Source: Carpediemonas membranifera (lineage: Eukaryota > Fornicata). From it: DNA of 64,000 nt. The DNA is taken from NCBI GenBank assembly GCA_019828565.1, contig JAHDYR010000037.1, forward strand, positions 62,001 to 126,000, written 5' to 3'. Below, in pieces: positions 1 to 10,048 of the stretch. Numbering within the stretch: position 1 is the first letter of the stretch; each line of letters opens with the position of its first letter. A program made the position numbers and the translations under genes. The notes beneath the pieces were generated by a model. That model made no database searches, had not been told where the DNA came from, and worked only from the letters and a program-made list of their open reading frames with translations.

Positions 1-1477
1 AGAGCCCTCAATCTCCAACTACCTCCCCTTGCAACCTTCCTTAGCCCATCTGTCACGCGCCTCGTGCGCCTCCGCGTCCCTATCGACGATATCCCCGACG
101 GCGACCTCTTCGACACTATCGCGACCGAGTTCTTCAAGTTTCATACACAAGTTGAAGCTTACCAGTCTATCCAGCGCCTCCGCCTGCGCTCCCTCGAGCC
201 GCCGGCCCTCTTAGCCCACATAGACTTACCATAAGACCCTCGCGCTATGTGATGATAACACTCGCCCCATCGATCAACAGACGCGGAAGCTCTTCACTGC
301 CTCGCTCCCCTCGGCCCTCAAGACTCGCCTCAAGATCGTTAGCCCCGAGACGTTCGCTGAGGCCTGTGAGGCGGCCATCACAGAGCTCGATGACATAGTC
401 TCCATCCGCGCGCAGAGCGAATCTTTCCGCGACGAGCCCCGCCTCGACATGCCGCCCCGGCGCCCTCCGCCCATCAAGGCCAAGGCTGAGCCGACCGCCC
501 CTACCGTCGATCGCCGGCCGAAGTCGGAGCTCATCTGCCACGGTTGTGGCCTCACAGGTCATGTACGGCCCGAGTGCCCTCACCGGGATCACCCCGGCTT
601 CTTCGCGCATGGCATCCGTCGCCAAGCGCTCAACCTCACTGCTAAGTTGGCCGCCCACACCAACAACAGCAGCCCTCATGTGAGCCTCCATTTCTCTGAC
701 CACGTCCCTCGCACCGCCTTGCTTGATACCGGTGCCAGCCTTAACTTCATCCCTCCAGCGCTTGCCGAGGAGATGCACCTGCGTCTCTTCGAGGCCCACG
801 TCCCGCTCGAGACGGCCAACGGCACTATTACCGCGGAGTATACGACCCGTCCCGTGACTATCACACTGCAGCTCGAGCGCCCAGTGGAGGTCACGGCGGA
901 GTTCTTCGTCCTCCCTTCCGCCGGAGAGCTAATCATCGGCGTGCCCACGATACGCGCCGTGGGTTTGTTGCCCGACCTGCTCGCCCCGCGCGCCGAGGCA
1001 GAGTTCGTTGAGGCCACCCCGGTGCCCCTGCCTGACGATCGTGCACCAGCCGAGATCGCTCATCCGCTGATCCAGGACTACCCGGACCTGTTCGCTTCTG
1101 AACTGCCTGGTGTCATCGGTGTTGAGCCTTTCCACATTGACCTATCCGACACCGACGTCGCCCCGTTTCCACCGCGCCGTATGTCGCCCGCCCTAGCTGA
1201 GGCCGTCAAGGCAGAGGTAGATGGGCTCCTCGCCAGAGGCATTATCCAACCCTCGACCTCGCCTTTCGCCTCCCCCGCCTTCACAGTGCCGAAGCGCGGG
1301 GGCAAGCGTCGCATGGTAATTGACTACCGGCGCCTGAACGAGAAAACGGTCCCCCTGCAGTACCCGCTAAGCAACCCGGCTGAGCTGCATCGTAGGCTCG
1401 CCGGCCATAACTACTACACGACGATTGACCTGGTCAGCGGATATCACCAGGTTCCGGTGGACCCGGCCTCCCGTCCT
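1..1477 (+). mobile_element. Ty3/gypsy-like retrotransposon gag-pol fragment, truncated by element C
   Basis: Reading towards the right, gag-like sequence is open in frame 1 to about 225 and continues in frame 2 from 215, so there is one frame change near 210-230 (mutation or +1 shift). Frame 2 then runs through a CCHC zinc knuckle (CHGCGLTGHVRPEC, about 530-575), an aspartic protease core (LLDTGAS, about 720-740) and the start of a reverse transcriptase (VPKRGGKRRMVIDYRRLN, about 1290-1340; TTIDLVSGYHQVPV, about 1420-1455). The order gag, protease, RT is that of Ty3/gypsy and related LTR elements. The RT is cut before its catalytic YxDD box, where the TIR of element C begins. No LTR is visible because the window starts inside the element. 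Confidence 0.85.
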
Positions 1478-1536
1478 CATGCTGTTTTTTCTGGTACTTT
1501 AACCGGGACTTTAAGTCCCGGAATAAGTCCCGGAAT
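1478..1536 (+). repeat. Left TIR of element C
   Basis: Starts CATGCTGTTTTTTCTGGTAC and continues into a palindrome CCGGGACTTTAAGTCCCGG, then AATAAGTCCCGGAAT. It matches the inverted right end at 63459-63518 with a few mismatches. The first bases resemble the CATACTGT ends of elements A and B. If the strict end is GGTACT (1493) the repeat is 15 bp shorter; the similarity of the two ends outside GGTACT (12 of 15) supports the CATGCTG start. Confidence 0.75.
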
Positions 1537-2495
1537 ACATGAAAAAAGGACGATTGCAAGAAAAAATGAACGCGCTCAAACAATTAAACTACAGCGTATT
1601 ACGCCTTGCACTTGCACAAGGCATCGTTTAGACATCCGTACAACATGCTGAAGACCTTCACTCGCGAAGTCAGTGGCATCGCACAAACTCTCGTCGAAAA
1701 ACTGTCTCATGGTTCATCTAGGGTCGGGATAGACTGCCGTGCCTCCCCCACTGGTCCAGTATGCCGAGATAAAATTTCCTGGGTGCGTAAAGATGCGATT
1801 TTTGGGAATTGCTCCGAAAGAAGTTTGCTTTTGCTCGCCAACAAAGAAGGCCGAAAGCAAGTGAGAACATCTGTGTCACATAACAACCTTTGTTCTGCAT
1901 CAAATAGCAGCAAGATTGCATACGGCATCGAGTATTCTCGAGAAAACACTCAAAACTTTGCCTGGCAAACGAAAAACGATCCTAAAAGCTAATTTACCTC
2001 CAATGTCTCCAAAAGTGAGCCGCATGATGTATATTTCTATGATCTTTGTCTTTCACCTTCAGTTCTTCTTCAAATCATCCATACGCGGCATATCAAGCAT
2101 TCCTCGTCGTTTGGTCAATTCTGGCAAATCAACAAAAGGTATCCATCGGCTCAGAAGAGGCTGTGGTGGTAGCCTCGGTCCCGCTTACACCCCCGTGCGT
2201 GCCTTGTGATGAAGAAAACTTGTGATATGGCCGGAATGCACTTTATGACAAACGAATGAAGCGGGCCGAGTTTATCGCCGAAATCAAGCAAATGCGCGTT
2301 AAGCTGAGTCACTTGACTGAAATGGATGACTATTACGCCATTGCCGACGACGTTACTAAGAATTACCTGACAGTTGCCTCAAATTTCTTACTGAAAGCTG
2401 TTCTTCGCTCGCAATAGACGTAATTGACTGTAGATTGGTGAAGATAGTGTAAACATAAAGAACCCTTTATATACATACTCCGATTATCCATCTAT
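1537..2495. other. Left subterminal region of element C
   Basis: No convincing long gene. The longest open frame (about 1606-1992) has no recognisable feature. A short frame on the + strand, 2256-2417, encodes 54 residues (begins MKRAEFIAEIKQMRVKLSHL) with helix-like composition and ends 79 bp before the transposase stop on the other strand. A TGCACTTTAT motif lies 10-20 bases before its ATG. It occupies the end-proximal place that the small coiled-coil gene holds in A and B, but no sequence homology is evident. Confidence 0.35.
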
Positions 2496-4041
2496 CTATC
2501 TTCTCGGGCGAAGATTGTGCCCAGTCCTCCTCATCAGCTCCTCCGCTCGCTGCTCACTGTTGCACAGATTGCAGATGCAGAGAGTCTCATCCAGACCACT
2601 GTCCGCCGTCCTTACACAAATCGTCTTGGCTGTCTCGTCAACAGTGATGAGTTCCCGGATCTCCTCCGGCTCCTCACAGATACCCTTGACCCATCCACTA
2701 AACAGCGCATTCAGCGACTGTTGGCTCGCCTCCCTATCCCAGTTGGGTACCTTAGTTAATAGACGATTTCTCCAGGCGGCACACCGGTCGGCATCAAATA
2801 GACACGAGCAGAATGTGACAGACTTACACTGCCTTGCAATCGGCAACACCATACCATGCTTTCTCGATGAGCCACGGCGGGTGTAGTGAGCAAGGACACG
2901 ACCGACCATTGTCTTCTGAGCCAGGAAGCCGAGAACCCAAGATCGATGCTTGTCCACTCGCAACTGGGCATTGATGAGGAAATCACGTTCGAAGTACTCC
3001 TCAAGCAAATAGAACATCGGAAGCCGCAGTTTCGAGTGAACCTTGGGCAGAACTGACACCACTGCATTCAGATATAGCGAGCCGGTAAACTTGGGAGAGT
3101 AAGTCAGTCTGAGACCATCATTGAGCGTCGTAGCAACCGAGGAGCGACTCGATGGAAGGTCATAGAACAACGTCAAGACATGGAACATAATGAACGTAGA
3201 AAAGGACGCCGCGTGATGGAAATCGATTGTCTGGTGTCACGTGGTCAGAGGAGTAATACAACGCCTGTAACTTGGCTGTAAGGAGTATGAAGGGCTGGAG
3301 TGACTGGTCAAACTCCTCAAGGTGCTCGTTGACTAGTGTCGCGAGCTTTCGTCTGTTCCAGCTCTGCTCGTTGCAGCCAGTTGTCCGCGTGAACAGCTTT
3401 TCAATCTGCTCAAGTGTGTGCACGTTCTGACCAGCGTGTTGAACCTTGACAAGGCCAAGCAGCGTCCAGAAGTCCTTCATAAGATAGTGACTCACATGCA
3501 TGACAGGTGGAATGAACGTGACATCAGCGTACTTTGTGAGCACGTGAAGTGGGCCATCTATCTCGTTGGCATAGGTCAGACAGCAGACATTTCGGTGACC
3601 ATCGCGGGACCCAAACCGTGTCATGTCTTTCACGCCACCAGCGTCACGAAGACGGATGCTATCTGCGATTGTCCAGCGATCGCAACGATTGGCAAACGGG
3701 TCGCTTGCGACCTTTCCCATGTGTAGGGAGGAGAATGGAGAGCGGTAGTATCGTCCCCGCTTGACGCCACTAACAATCTGCAACGCTTTGTGATCGCCGC
3801 AGATCCCGAGCAGGCTGATGACAACACGGCTGCGTGGGAGCAACGAACTGTCACCACATGCGAAGGGGATACCAATGAGCTTGTTCATTAGCCGCTGTAC
3901 ATCATCAAAGAACGAAGGAATGAGCTTCTCTGTGCCCTGAAATGTAAGAAGCGTCATGGGTGGGGTAATCTTCTGTGGTAGGGCTGCTCCCTCGCGATCA
4001 ATTATGCGATATTTGACCGCCGTACAGTCGGCCCGATATCC
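2496..4041 (-). pseudogene. Element C transposase, C-terminal part (gene split by A1)
   Basis: Second half of the C transposase; the N-terminal part is at 15384-16402. It starts immediately after element A1 with GYRADCTAVKYRI, continuing the FDG of the first part in frame once one copy of the CC duplication is removed. Seen in order: ITPPM block, GDHKAL (candidate second catalytic Asp), PPVMHVSHYL, TGCNEQS (candidate Glu), ALYYSSDHV, a LLEEYFERDF block, and a C-terminal CICNLC pair. All are shared with the A and B proteins. A +1 frame change lies near 3215, after a TTT codon. It ends at 2496 without sign of truncation. The gene is inactive in this state because of A1. Confidence 0.8.
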
Positions 4042-4091
4042 CATACTGTAAGAATGGCTAGAGTCTCCCGGGAGATACTCTGGAGATACTC

Positions 4092-5001
4092 ATGTGTCAA
4101 CGCTGGTCAAACCTCGCGATCCAGGCGATCTCAGGCACCTCCAGAACATCTAGAAGGTAGTTATAGAAGCATAAAAGACATGTCTGGCGTCTTGAAGTAT
4201 CACATGGTGTCAGTGTTGATAAAAGAGGATAACGCATTTTATGTTGTAAATGTGAAGTGCTCGTTCGAACATGGGATCTTAACAGCGGTGTTTTATAGCT
4301 AATAGCAATGCCCTCTGAAGTTTTCAGCCTCCAGTATCTTCTACTTCCGTATGAATTAATGATTGAATCAAGAGATTGAGAAAATGAAGACTTCCCCACA
4401 AAAACCAAACATGGGGGGATAATCCATGGGGGTCAAGTACTATCCGTACATACTCAGGTTCTGTGGGGAAGTCTTCATTTTCTCGCATTCGAAAAATCTG
4501 CAAAATTTTATCAACGATGAGATGGTCTTGGAAGATTGTGCTAACAACAGAGGTGTAACTAGATCAACAAAGGATCATGGAACCCTTGGTTTGTCCTAAC
4601 GCCCGAAACAGTGCCCAAAGAGCTCGTGACACAGGTGAACGCCAGAAAGAAATGAAGTTGCTCAGAGTGTACACCATATTGTCCTAGTTCCAATACTTTT
4701 TACCATTTTCTTCCAGCTGCTTTCGTTGGCGAGTTTCATTTTTTTCTTACCGTTACTTCCGCAGTATCTTGCAAGATTCAGGGGGAAATTCAAATTCACT
4801 TTTCCTTTGAGGGCAAAGCAGAATTGCGCAATAACGCATCAATGGGTATGAGAAGCATAGAATACGTATAAAACTCAGTGTAGTTGCTGCTCACAACTTT
4901 TTGGAGGAAACAGAGCAGCGGAAGCCCCAAACCAAAAATCTTTCACAAACTCTTGTGAAACTTGTGAAATGTGAAAGTGACTTCAGCAAAAATTCCTGAG
5001 C
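4092..5001. other. Subterminal and 5' leader region of element A1 (transposase side)
   Basis: No gene supported. It holds a hairpin with a perfect 23-bp stem (4378-4400 with 4462-4484), the palindrome TTTCACAAACTCTTGTGAAA (4941-4960) 41 bases before the transposase ATG, and two short blocks also found in element B: GTGCCCAAAGAG (near 4613) and CTTTTTACCATTTTCTTC (near 4686). The same region in A2 is 44341-45248. Confidence 0.6.
4941..4960. promoter_or_regulatory. TTTCACA-type palindrome before the A1 transposase
   Basis: TTTCACAAACTCTTGTGAAA, followed by two more half sites (CTTGTGAAATGTGAAAG). The same motif stands before the A GNAT gene (7662-7681) and in the subterminal hairpin at the other end (15260-15279), so it is a shared site of element A, possibly for an element-encoded DNA-binding protein. 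Confidence 0.55.
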
Positions 5002-7555
5002 ATGCACATTGTCATACAGACCTTCATTGGCACTGTCTACGACAATACTGGCCCTCCAAGGACTGCAGAGCGTATGAACTACATTCTCGCTCATACATAC
5101 CTCTCCCTTGTTGGTATTGGCGGAAATACACAGGATCGAGGGCCGCCAGCGCCGAGAATTCCGTGAACTCATCTTGGAAATGGCTAACCAGGGCCTATTT
5201 GCGGACATGGAGGTCGATCCGAGATTTTTCGCCGACCCGCACGACTCTCGACCCTTCTTGCGTGCAGTACGTTCCCATAGAGGAGTCGCCCCGACCTTCG
5301 ATGTCTTCGTACGTGACCACGCGCGTATTGCTGTCACCCACGAACGCTTGCGGAGACAGCACGAGGTCTCAACTGAGGAAACTGACAACTACAAGCAGAT
5401 TTTTGGAGCTTGTTTCTATCCTGATGTACATCAAGTCGGGTTGTAACGCAACCCATGAGCTCTTTAAGCTCATCCGTAGTCTTTCTGCGCGACTTCATAT
5501 GCCAATCATCTCCAGCAAGGCTGCTGATATCTTCGTGAAGCAGTTGCAGGTCAATATCACCAAGATCAACGGCCTGGTTGCAGCGCTGACTAGACCAGAG
5601 GTTGCTTTCTTGGGTCATCTCGTCCCTGTGGAGTCTGTCACAGTCAACACGACCTGGCGGTGGGGCAGAAATGGCACAAAGTCGAGACTCGAGTGCACCA
5701 ATCGCCTAACGGTGGACGAGGGTGTCGATATCCAGCCCCTGACGGACGCGGAGAACGTCATTGACTTCAAGTGGGAGAAGCCAATGCTTGATCTTCACTA
5801 CGAGACGAGCGATGAGGCCACAAGTCATCGCCCTGAGCTCAAGCAGACCCAGGGAGTCACCCTCGGCAAGCGGCTCAACAGCTCCACATGGGACAAGGTT
5901 GATCGAGTCTGGTTTGATGCCGTTCGTTACCTCAAGCAAGCTGTTCGCCACCCGGAATGGCTCGAGTCGGACCAGCCCAACTACGTTCGATGCAAGAACG
6001 CCCTTGGCAACAGGGTTGGAGTCACGTTTAGCCCCATGAAGATCCTACTATGGCTTGACGGGTGGAAAGGGGGTTCTGCTGCCTTCAAGCTCCGCATCTA
6101 CGACCCCACAGGCTTCACATTCCCCAACAAGATTACTCCACCTTTCCGTATAGTCGAGTATATGGGTAGCGAGGGTGATTTGTTGATGGAAGAGTCTCTT
6201 TCTCGCGTCGAGAAGGAGATTGAGCGCCTATACACGAGTCAGATACCCATCAGAGACACTGGTGAGGTCACAATCTTCGACCATGTCATCGTCATGGGCG
6301 ATCATGCCGCCCTCCGCCACATGCTGTCCAGAAAGTCGGGCCGGCCCAACTATCCACACCCTTGCAACACGATTTACCACAAAAGTAAGGCGCTCCACCC
6401 GATAGCAGGCCGCCATCGTCTCACCATCAAGGACAACCTGGACGATAAGACAGCATACCAGGCTGAAGTCGACGACCCGAACCGAGTTCAAGATGTACTT
6501 GCAATCTATGGCGATTTCACCAATGAACGCATGGTGTTCGAGAATTGTAGTGTCATCCCTCTTGAGAAGATCGTCATATGCCCTCCATTCATGCACGACT
6601 CGCACCGTTTACTCGAGCAGGTTGCCCATATCTGTGGTTCTTTCAAGAAGCATCCCACCACCCGCGGGTCCCGCGAGGAGATCATCCAGAATAAGCTCCT
6701 CAACCTCAAGCTTGGCCGTATGTCGTCCATGCGAAGCATCGATAGGACCGTAGGTTGTAACGAGCAGTCGTCCGCACGTGTAAGGATGGCTGCCACGACC
6801 TTAAGAGGACTACGTTGCTCTCCCTGAGTGCATTCAAGATATCATTCGGCTCATTGGCTACCTCCAGGCCATGTACTACTCGTCCGAACCTGTGACTGAC
6901 GCGGCTGTCGCGTTTCACTTCATGGCTGCCGCAGTGGCCCACCTCATTCACGTCACGATTGCGTTCATTCCTAACAAGGATAAGACTTCCATATCCCTGC
7001 TATCAAGCAGCGAAGCGAAGACGAAGGAGAAACCGTGCGCTGAGAACCTCTACAGCATCAGCAGACTCACGACGCAGCCCCTGTGCCACAAGCATCTCAA
7101 GGTGCCGCTGTTCTATATCCTAGAGGAGTACTTTGAGCGAGAGTTCATCAAGAACCAGGAGGTAGCAGCCAAGTTGCACAGGAAGGCAGTCCTTGAGGGC
7201 ATTTGCTTGATCGAGCAGACAACTCTCGCGTGTTCCTTCCTGACGGGCATGCGTTCTTTTTGGTCGGCAGGACTACTCTGTCCCCCAGCTCCAGCGACTC
7301 AAGTGTGTGCGAGTTCACGACTGCTGTAAGGATGCGAAGCATTGGTTTGGTGTCCGCACACTGACCACCGTGACCTTCGAGCCAACTCGTGAGATGATCC
7401 AGACCTTTCAGGAGACTGTTGATGAAGTGTGGGAGTTTGTAGAAGAGCATACGACGCTGACGTGGGGTGAGGAGGGCACGATGTCATGCAGTCTGGCGGA
7501 CCATGGCATAGAGTTAGTTTGCTGCCTGTGTGGAGAGTGTAGCAGACAGAATTGA
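5002..7555 (+). CDS. Element A1 transposase candidate (about 840 aa, frame-broken)
   Basis: Homologue of the B (49860-52399) and C transposases. The start ATG at 5002 (MHIVIQTFIGTVYD) is chosen by alignment with B. Blocks in order: TTWRWGRNGTKSRLECTNRLT, GKRLNSSTWDKV, LLWLDGWKGG (candidate first Asp), YDPTGFTFPNKITPPF, VIVMGDHAAL (second Asp), CPPFMHDSHRLLEQV, DRTVGCNEQS (candidate Glu), YLQAMYYSSEPV, LEEYFEREF, C-terminal CCLCGEC. Three +1 frame changes are needed: after TTT near 5401, near 6803 (TTA-A; A2 differs by 2 bases), and after TTT near 7259. The first and third are shared with A2. Role inferred: DDE-type transposase for these TIR ends; catalytic assignment is inference from spacing and conservation. 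Confidence 0.7.
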
Positions 7556-7616
7556 GGCATCCGCGTGATATAAAGTGATGTAAGATGGTTCCGTGATAAA
7601 TTCATTCATTTTTCAT

Positions 7617-7646
7617 ATGTGCCACTTTTTTTCATGAATGGCACAT
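7617..7646. promoter_or_regulatory. TGTGCCA hairpin upstream of A1 GNAT gene
   Basis: TGTGCCA (7618-7624) and TGGCACA (7639-7645) around a T-run and CATGAA. The same hairpin, reversed relative to transcription, precedes the A caspase-like gene (12614-12642). Element B has a different stem at both equivalent places. A TTTCACA palindrome (7662-7681) separates this hairpin from the ATG at 7682. Confidence 0.65.
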
Positions 7647-7681
7647 TTCACATTTCGCAGGTTTCACAAAAGTTTGTGAAA

Positions 7682-8638
7682 ATGAACCAAACGGGGAAAG
7701 AATCTTGGACAGAGGATACTCTTGCAGCCCATAAGGCTTATATACAGTACGTAAGACTTTCTGATAAGTCAGACATCATCCCCAGTGTCCGTACGTTTTT
7801 TTAAGCAGGACGTTGCCACGAGAGGAGTTGATGACATCGATCATCGCTTCTTCATGTTTGTTCACCCAGTGTTGCCCAGGTATTTACCCAGATTGGTTGC
7901 GATTCGTGACTGCAAGACTGATTCCATCATTTCGGCCTTGTTGCTCACGAAGGAGTCATACAACACCGAAGCTACTGATGAAACCCCTTCCGAGCTGCGC
8001 CAGGACTTATATGTTGTGGTTATTCGCACGGCATTCTATGCCAGGGGCAATGGTCTCGCCACGATTCTTCTTTCGGTTGCCTCTGCCGGACAGAGGATCC
8101 GCCTACAGTGTGTAAGTTCTCTTGTGCCAGCCTACCAGCGTATGGGGATGTCCATCTCCAAGCAAAAGTCCACGATGGAGTACCTGGATGATGCGAAACT
8201 GGTGACCATGGAGGCAACATACGGCCCGAACAAGTGGACGAAGCTCGGTGAGAGTCTCGTTGCTTGCCATGGATATGCCATGAAGTCCTGGAGGGCTCCC
8301 CCGTCCGTCGACTACGGTACGGCTTTCACTTCTGTGGACCAGGTCCAGCCTCCCCAAAGAGAACCCAAGCAACCCAACCCACCCTGCCCACCAAGCCCTC
8401 GGACAAGCTCAACCGCTACATTAAGCGTCTGAGGAAGAGTGTTACCCCGCACCCGACGCGCAAGAAGCAACGTGAGATAATCATCGCCCTTTACGACAGC
8501 AACCGAAGGGATTTGGTCCAAAAAGATCGTGGATAAGAGATCAAAGATGCGTAAGGATTACCAGAAAGAGAACTATTTCGAGGAAGAGTGGTACCATCTG
8601 CTGTCTGAGAAGGAAGATGAGGAAGAGAATGAAGATTA
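7682..8638 (+). CDS. Element A1 GNAT-like acetyltransferase (about 310 aa, frame-broken)
   Basis: The central part matches a GNAT acetyl-CoA-binding region: a beta strand VVVIRTAF, then ARGNGLATILLSVAS (RxxGxGxA type) and RLQCV...AYQRMGM, as in N-acetyltransferases. B has the same in 48811-49736. Starts at the ATG directly after the TTTCACA palindrome; the N-terminal AHKAYIQYVRLSDKSD is conserved with B. A 36-bp in-frame intron (7856-7891) lies at the same protein position as a 35-bp intron in B. One +1 frame change follows TTT near 7801 (shared with A2); two further single-base breaks near 8354 and 8521 are absent from A2. The C-terminus is charged (KRSKMRKDY, acidic tail). Substrate unknown. 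Convergent with the basic-protein gene, 3' ends 21 bp apart. Confidence 0.65.
7856..7891 (+). other. 36-bp intron in A1 GNAT gene
   Basis: GTTTGT...TTACCCAG. Removal gives FF-I-LVAIRD, aligning with FV-I-LIAIRG produced by removing the 35-bp intron of the B gene (49532-49566). Being a multiple of 3 without a stop, it could also be retained. Confidence 0.6.
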
Positions 8639-8659
8639 AATGAAGAAGCAGTCGATTTA

Positions 8660-9346
8660 TTACTCATTTGAGTTGACGTTAGCTGCGTGGAAGAGCAGGA
8701 GGCTCGCGTAAACGGGTATACGCAGAACATCACGAGCCTCTGCAGCGGCACGGGCAGCGTTCCTCTTCTCAATCACAGCGGCGAGGTCCTTGAAGGTCTT
8801 CGAGTGCTTCTTGAGGACAAGCTGCGGACGCTCGAAGATGAGCTTAGAGTCCTTGCGGCACACACTCTCCAGAAGGACCTCTCTGACCTTGTCGACAGAG
8901 ATACCAAGCCTCTGGGCGACGAAGGCGTAAGCGCGGGGGCGGACCGACTGAGGGATGCCGTGGAACAGCTCGCGGTACTCACGGACAGTTGCCAAGAGAG
9001 GGCTGCCATGGTCGACCTCATCTCCTTCGGCGTCCAGGCTGATGAGGGCCCTGAAGCGCTTCTCCTTGGCCTCAGAAGACTCGCCCTTGTACTGCGCCAT
9101 GATCTGCTCAATGCTATCGAGAGAACGGAACTCCGCTTCATCCCTAAGATCCTCCGGAACGAATGTGGGGAGGTCATTGGGGCGTCTGTCAACCACCTCA
9201 TTGCAAATGCGGTTTCCGGTGGCGACATCGGCAGCGGAGATGCTTCCAGCAGCGTGCTCCTTCTCTAAGTAAGTAGAAATCATTTCCACAGCGTTTAGAC
9301 GCTTTCTGCCCTTGCTCTTAGCAGTATTACTCCGTTTCGGAGGCAT
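8660..9346 (-). CDS. Element A1 basic protein, 228 aa, unknown function
   Basis: Intact frame, homologous to the 253-aa protein of element B (48025-48786). The N-terminus is basic (MPPKRSNTAKSKGRKRLN). Shared blocks are KRFRALISLDAEGDE / HRFKALLSLDAQTDE, PLLATVRE / PLIATVRE, a LIFERPQLVLKK / LIFARPTRVLKK segment and a C-terminal KRNAARAAAEARDVLR helix. No family recognised; nuclear or DNA-binding role is only a guess from the basic start. A TAAAGTGCAC motif lies about 25-30 bases before the ATG. No homologue was seen in element C, although the upstream region is partly conserved there. Confidence 0.75.
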   Translation of the reverse strand: MPPKRSNTAKSKGRKRLNAVEMISTYLEKEHAAGSISAADVATGNRICNEVVDRRPNDLPTFVPEDLRDEAEFRSLDSIEQIMAQYKGESSEAKEKRFRALISLDAEGDEVDHGSPLLATVREYRELFHGIPQSVRPRAYAFVAQRLGISVDKVREVLLESVCRKDSKLIFERPQLVLKKHSKTFKDLAAVIEKRNAARAAAEARDVLRIPVYASLLLFHAANVNSNE

Positions 9347-10048
9347 AACGTTTCTTCAAGGTGCACTTTATGCTCGCAACGAAATTAGAAAACCAAACGA
9401 AGAAAGGAGAAGAGTATCGATCCTCAAACGCTGGCAAGCATGTTTATATCACTAAAAACAACATCATGAGAGCTCTGTGGCCTCGAATGGCCTGTAATAG
9501 AACCTAAACAACATCAACAATTGTAACTCGTCGAGGAAGCGTTGAGATGAACTATAAACGCGGGAATGGATCAAACAATGGATTTAAGAGTGGCATACAA
9601 GGCCAGAATACCGCAATTATCGTCCGTTGATCCACGTGACCTCCATCTTGGTCGGTATCCAGAGAAAGCCCTTCAGACGCTCGCAACACAACATTTAGAA
9701 GACTTATCGTGAATGGCTCCTTCCATGATGGACCTTCACCTGGACATGCCATCTCTGACATGTCCAATGGTCTCCATTGAGCTCGCATTCATCCCTCTGA
9801 GCATCCGCCCCATGGTCCAATCAGATGCCCAATCAAAATTCTGCACCGAAGTGCCCCGAGGACCTCCTCTGAGTTCATAAGGCTCTCAGAGCCTTATACA
9901 CCAATTCGAAATCGTGTATAAGGCTCTCAGAGCCTAATGAATCTCCCGCGCGCCGTTGCCTACTGATACTGGTCATTTTTCCGCATGGTTTATTAGGCTC
10001 TCAGAGCCTTATGAATTTTTTTCATTAGGTCCTGAGAGCCTTATAATC
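9347..10048. promoter_or_regulatory. Divergent intergenic region of A1 with palindrome array and conserved block
   Basis: Lies between the basic-protein and OTU genes, which diverge. The OTU side holds four palindromes of GGCTCTCAGAGCC type at 9877-9897, 9918-9938, 9992-10012 and 10024-10044, the last 4 bases before the OTU ATG. The middle holds a 66-bp block (9601-9666) identical to element C 26554-26619. The other side holds TGATGTTGTTTAG-like and TAAAGTGCAC motifs. No gene is seen. Confidence 0.65.

Noticed and set aside
1606-1992. 128-codon frame in the left end of element C
   Set aside because: No recognisable feature and overlapping open frames on the other strand; composition is like non-coding DNA.
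5108-5446. Separate 112-aa gene inside the A transposase region
   Set aside because: It is the N-terminal part of the transposase in another frame; it aligns with the B N-terminus and continues after a +1 change.
7795-7830. Very short intron explaining the GNAT frame break near 7801
   Set aside because: The B homologue has RAFFNRDLA without a gap at this point, so only one extra T, not an intron, fits.
8687-9268. 193-codon frame opposite the 228-aa gene
   Set aside because: Shadow of the real gene; the minus-strand protein has a conserved homologue in element B and the plus-strand frame has none.
9877-10044. CRISPR-like array
   Set aside because: Four palindromes at uneven spacing in a eukaryotic promoter region, without unique spacers of constant length.
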